64,000 bases of DNA from NCBI GenBank assembly GCA_034440635.1, contig JAOTON010001818.1, forward strand, positions 306,001-370,000, in the 5' to 3' direction. The notes below the pieces were generated by a model. That model ran no database searches. It worked only from the letters and a program-made list of their open reading frames with translations, and was not told where the DNA came from. Position numbers and translations under genes: made by a program. The number at the start of each line of letters is the position of its first letter. The first letter of the stretch is position 1. The stretch is from Lepas anatifera (lineage: Eukaryota > Arthropoda > Thecostraca > Lepadidae). Positions 59,560-64,000 of the stretch are shown piece after piece.

Positions 59560-60125
59560 TTAACACGCACATGGCAGGGATCTGAGCCACCTTCGCTTTG
59601 ACGGGGGCGGGTACCTGCCCCCTCCTAAGATCTCATGAACCACGCTAGATAGCGAAAAACGGTGAAAATCGTTGGGTAGCCGATCTACTTCTCTATCGAA
59701 AATATTTGGAACATTTTTTGTCAGGTCACATCTAAGGTCACTAGAGGTCAAGGCATGCCGTCATAGGGATAACATGTAAATATAGGTTTTTGGTGAACAA
59801 GTAAAGATGGAGCAAAACATTTAGACTATTGGAATCCTCGCAGCAAGCTGAATCGAATGATATATATTATATGACCTTGCTATGTCAAATCAAGGATTTG
59901 ACCTGACCTCAGATCAGGTCAAGACCAAATTAGGTAAAATGCACATCATTAGAACCACAAAGACAAGGCAAATATAATGCAGTTAAAATAAATGTTCTGT
60001 CACGTTGTAGAAATGATAAGGAAAAATGTATGCCAAGTACGGCGGCGCTACGCGCCGCCATTTTTGTTCTGTCTCCAAAAACCCTGAGGGGGACGGGTAC
60101 CCGCCCCCGTCAATGTGCGTGTTAA
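59560..60125. mobile_element. TTAA-flanked MITE, family 3
   Basis: The element (59564-60121, 558 bp) is flanked by TTAA on both sides. Its ends CACGCACATGG and complementary CAATGTGCGTG are inverted. The sub-terminal 'gggggcgggtacc' is also inverted. AGGTCA sites are at 59723, 59735 and 59745. Confidence 0.85.
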
Positions 60126-60319
60126 GGTGCTGCGTTTGTGGATTGGTCAGTGTGCGACGATATCATATGTAAATCACCAAATACTTCAGTCCTCAGCTCA
60201 TATTATGAGGTATCGATTAAAAGGCTTGAGATAACTTCAAGAAACCTAACTTTTAGCGAAGTTAAATTATACAGATTCTGTGCCTCTAATGGTGTACTTC
60301 TTACACGGTGTCGTGTGTA

Positions 60320-61337
60320 TTAACACGCGCCCCGCTGGGGGCGAAATTCGCCCCCCTGGTTTTCCCCAGATGACGCAAAAACGAAGAGACGCAGAACAAA
60401 AAAACTTACAGTACCTTATCCCTGATCAATTTTACACATCTAAACACATTTTTGAGGTAAGTTCATGTCTGGTCAAGGAGCTATTTAAGGTCAAGTGACC
60501 CGACCTCAAAACCTAAAATCACGAGTTTGAAGCGGCGCCCAGGGAACATCAGCGAACCGATCAGTTTGAAACTTTCACAATGTGATAAGGTCATTAGGGT
60601 CTACAAATCTGCTATCTCGGAATTTCGATATTTTTGACCTAAGCTGGGGTCAACTTTTTGGTCACCCCATTATAGGTCTATGGTGAAAAATAGAATGGGC
60701 TCGTTTTCAGTAAATACTGGATAGATAAAGCTGAAAATCCTCACACCGTCTATTCTTATCACGATCTTGACCGCAAAGTTGAGTTTTTGAGCATCTGACC
60801 TCTCAAAGGTCATGTCAGGTCACACGAGCATAGAGTGATTGTTTTGCCAATAACTTCTCACTGAATTGAGATAAAGCTCCCATTTTGCTTTCATTGTGCT
60901 TATATTGTCACAGGGAGTCCATTGATATGCAGCATGACCATACCAGGTCACTCTGTGACCCTGACCTAGCTCGAGGTTATGTCATTTTCACCATTTGACC
61001 TAGCAAGGTCATATTATACATCATTCGATTCGCCGCGATGAGAGGAATCCAATGATGCATAATGATTTTCTCTAGCTTCCCTGAGGACAGATCTAGGGAG
61101 AGAAACGTACACTGCTCTGTTGTAAGCCTATGGAGCCTTCTTTGACCTATGCTGACCTCAATATTAACCTAATTTAAAAATTCTCCGTATAAAATCTCTT
61201 CGTCTTGTCAAGAGCTTTCGAACACCGCCCGTAATTGTTATTTAGCTTTCGTGGGAAATGAGATACGGAGGGGGGGCGAAAAACGCCCCCCCCAGCGGGG
61301 CACGTCATGCCAGGGACCCCAGCGGGGCGCGTGTTCA
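60320..61337. mobile_element. TTAA-flanked MITE, family 2, copy b
   Basis: The left border is TTAA followed by CACGCGCCCCGCTGGGGG. The right end is its complement followed by TTCA (one change from TTAA), with an extra internal copy of the GC-rich terminal motif near 61300. The interior parallels 51883-52874. Confidence 0.8.
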
Positions 61338-61435
61338 TGCCAGAGAAATCTTATTTCACTTCCACTGTTCTCTGCCACAGAAAACTGGTCAAGTAGATAT
61401 ATTTTTGACTTCACTGTCTTGATGCTGGAAATATC

Positions 61436-62358
61436 ATGGCGAATCTAATTGTCGCATGTGAGGAGAGGGTGGTAATTCAAGAAAAGTTTGATGGAATGAA
61501 AGTAGAAAATGCCAAAATGAAAGATCATATTGGGGAACTTTTCCATCTTGTGGAAAAAAATGAGCAGCATGGTAGGCTCGACTGTTTGGTTCTCAGTGGG
61601 GACTGTGTGCCCAAACCCGAGAAGTGGGAGGCACCACAACAAACTAGGAAAGTTGCGATAAAGGTGATCCAGTCTAAGCTTAAAATCGAAGTGAAAAGTG
61701 AGGAGATAAAGGCCTGTCATCGCCTGTATGACAAGAATAGGATTATAGTAAAATTCAACAACATGGACACTAGGAACACAATTTTTGAAGCCAGGTTTGA
61801 TCAGGTACAGGCTGGTAGGGACCCTCTCATGAAAGTATCACAGCTCCAAGGGCTGATGTTCTCAGGACCCTTTCTGAGCTAAAATCTCAGAATTTAGTTG
61901 GCAGTTATCACGCTAGGAATGGGCAGATTAGGGCTCGCAAATCAGTTGAGTATCAGTATGTTGTGATTCCACCAGGATCCAAATCAGAGAGAATCGTTGA
62001 GCTTGTGGGATTTGTGGGAAGAAAGGACAGAATGTGGGGTATGGGTGCAAAGGGTCAGGGACCAAAGAGACCAGATGGCGCATCCCATCACAGAGCCAAG
62101 GCTCCATCTGTTGGATCAGGATCTGGACCCTCAGGGGCAGATACACCGCCACCTAGGATGGCAGTAAATCAGCCTAACCCCAAGCCAACTCAAGCCGATG
62201 ATGACCCAGTCTTTGTCTCCGCAGAAGGTGCCGGAACCCGATGTGTGTTGGAGAAAGTAAAAGAATCTTTTGCTGATGCTGAAGGTCCCAATAATCGAAT
62301 GAGCTCCAGGGTGCTGAGGTCAGGATCAGCCAGAGATAGCGAACCAGCAAAAAAGTAG
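61436..62358 (+). pseudogene. LINE ORF1-like protein remnant, one frameshift
   Basis: Frame 1 (61436-61840) begins with a coiled-coil-like stretch (VVIQEKFDGMKVENAKMKDHIGE). It continues with EQHGRLDCLVLSG, then KVIQSKLKIEVKSEEIKACHRL and RIIVKFNNMDTRNTIFEAR. That order (coiled coil, RRM-like, 'HR(L/V)...IIVKF' C-terminal block) is typical of ORF1 nucleic-acid chaperones of L1/CR1-type LINEs. Near 61840 the frame shifts and continues with DVLRTLSELKSQNLVGSY and RKSVEYQYVVIPPGSKSE. It ends in a Gly/Pro/Ser-rich tail at 62358. A reverse transcriptase does not follow within the window. Confidence 0.65.
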
Positions 62359-62498
62359 GATACTGATGCTGAGCTCAAAGGGAACTAGTATTTTCACTTC
62401 ACCACAGCTACAGTAGGAATGGAGAAATGGAGAGCTTGGCACTGATACTGATTGAACTGATTCTTTGCTGTTACTAATACTTTTTGTAAAATAAAAAA

Positions 62499-62636
62499 CT
62501 CCCCTGGGCAGTGATGTGTTCAGTCTGCTATTATGCTATTAGACTGACATGCATCACTGTCGAGTGAATGATGAAGGATGTGAATGATTGTGAATGTGGC
62601 AGAAACATTCGTCTTAAACCTGTGACACCAGGGGAG
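62499..62636. repeat. 138-bp foldback repeat, copy 1
   Basis: Ends CTCCCCTGG and CCAGGGGAG are inverted. The interior includes 'gcagtgatgtgttca' and 'tggcagaaacattcgtctta', shared with 62725-62863. Confidence 0.7.
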
Positions 62637-62724
62637 TGAGCAGAGTCCTTTTTCCAGTAATTGTAAATATTTGGCACACTGTTTTGGAAATTTAAGTACT
62701 TGAATATTCTTGATGTATGAAAAC

Positions 62725-62863
62725 CTCCTCTGGGCAGTGATGTGTTCATTCTGCTATAATGCTATTGGAGTGATACGCATCACTGTCGAGTGAATGGTGA
62801 AGAATGTGTATGTATGTTGAATGTGGCAGAAACATTCGTCTTAAACCTGTGACACCAGAGGAG
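62725..62863. repeat. 138-bp foldback repeat, copy 2
   Basis: Same orientation and interior as copy 1, with ends CTCCTCTGG and CCAGAGGAG: the C-to-T change on the left is matched by G-to-A on the right. Confidence 0.7.
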
Positions 62864-64000
62864 GGATGAATATAAATGAAAATATTTATAAACACAAGTA
62901 ATTTATTATTGATATGCCTACATAACTGGTGTACCCAGCAAGAATTCAATCATATGTAAATTGCCATAAATGCTCTACTTCAGAATGCCAACTGACCTAT
63001 GAGACAGTATGACATGGAAACATTATGTGTGAACAATTGAGGAACTAGGTACCATGCTGTTATCAGTCTCTTCATCCTTCTGCTGCTCATGTGACCCAGG
63101 CTTTATTCAGGCATATGCAAACCTGTTGCACTGTGATAGGTAAGTGGCAGCTGCTGTCATACTTCGAGACCTACCACCTACCACCTACCAACTTAGCGGT
63201 GTGGGGGATAGGACTGGTATGATTGTTCTAACATACTCAATCCATGAACTTGAATATCAAACCTATAAATTGTAGTAAATGATCTTGGTAATTAGAACCA
63301 TGACCTTAGACTGCGGAACAGAGATTGGTTTGTCCCTGTCATACTGTTCACATCAAGAGTTAATAAATTTCGATTTGTTGGATATTTAAAGTTTTTATGC
63401 CTTTTTTGCAGCTTACCTTTTCATTCCGGAGACCTGATCTTGGCGATGCGCCCTCTCTCTCTTTCTTCAATAAGAGTATGCAGATTTTGACTTGTTTTCG
63501 AATTAAAACTGATTTCAACTGCACTGATCTGCCTGTCACTCCAACTGAATTTAGTTACCTATTACTATTTTGTGCTTGATCCACGGAACCCTGATATTTT
63601 TTATGTTTCCCACTTAGTTTTGGCAATGTAAATAACGAATTTGTAAATTATGCACTGAAAATTACGTTAAAATATGAAATAGATAGGATGACGTGTCTAA
63701 CATTCACACTGTCAAACGACTCGAGACCTAGACATGTGTCCCCGACTCTAGTTAGACATGTGTCGTGCATTCAAATCCATAGGAATGATAAAATTTTCGA
63801 TATCACATTGCCCATTCTCTAGACTCCGGTTCACATAAATGATTATCGTTGCCAATACCTTTTTCTGAACTTTTGGCTATTTCATTTCTGCTTTAGGTTG
63901 TTCTCTGTCAGGCTTAAACCCAGGTCTTTTCCCATATTGAATGAATAATGTTGTCACTGGATTAGATTTCCAGGATAAAACAATTAACCCTTTTGCTTCT
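62864..64000. other. Stretch without recognisable gene
   Basis: AT-rich DNA up to the window edge; only short unsupported frames. Confidence 0.4.

Overview
This window is non-coding-dominated DNA from a repeat-rich animal genome. Support comes from one spliced coding exon ending in a consensus 5' splice site, LINE, Ty3/gypsy and TTAA/hAT-type elements, tRNA-derived SINEs and long satellites. Nothing looks prokaryotic: there are no operons and no tightly packed ORFs. The repeat mix and the exon suggest an invertebrate, possibly an arthropod, but I cannot fix the species.

The only convincing host gene is the first coding exon (12029-12543, + strand) of a polypeptide N-acetylgalactosaminyltransferase (GALNT/pgant family): a type II membrane anchor, a stem, and the conserved stretch just before the catalytic domain. 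No further GALNT exon is recognisable in the remaining 51 kb, so almost everything to the right may be one very large first coding intron (inference).

Left part (1-12 kb): a head-to-head pair of MITE ends (1-290), a decayed LINE with reverse transcriptase and RNase H (about 1033-2478, minus), two hAT-type MITEs with 8-bp target duplications (3159-3459, 8707-9010), a GC-rich MITE (3784-4043), a tRNA-derived SINE (4405-4762), and a two-level tandem repeat (5030-7620) whose roughly 540-bp blocks each carry a small hairpin.

Centre (12.8-45.65 kb): a set of nested insertions that can be read in order. A minus-strand LINE (12788-45650) is broken by a TTAA-flanked MITE (15086-16106), by a 2.9-kb TIR element with a decayed transposon protein (16525-19390), and by a Ty3/gypsy element (19688-45470; 365/367-bp LTRs, 4-bp duplication TTAC). 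The gypsy pol gene is itself split by an 18.7-kb insertion (21801-40522). That insertion is a head-to-tail series of six related units, each starting with the same GC-rich terminus. It ends in a run of eight short hairpin-bearing modules plus a divergent outer terminus. Its outermost left and right ends share one 13-bp inverted motif, while the internal ends share a different one. This looks like a Helitron/Helentron-type (rolling-circle) non-autonomous concatemer. Inside the units lie three arrays of a 50-bp satellite, copies of a GC-rich MITE, a tRNA-like sequence and recurring TGCGCATGCGCA palindromes.

Right part (46-64 kb): another SINE (49548-49908, minus), four TTAA-type MITEs of three families (50133-51174, 51883-52874, 59564-60121, 60324-61333), a 706-bp TIR element (53945-54650), a nearly perfect 100-bp-arm palindrome (58380-58595), a LINE ORF1-like remnant (61436-62358), and two copies of a 138-bp foldback repeat (62499-62863). 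The TTAA MITEs are loaded with AGGTCA hexamers, repeatedly arranged as direct repeats with 4-bp spacing.
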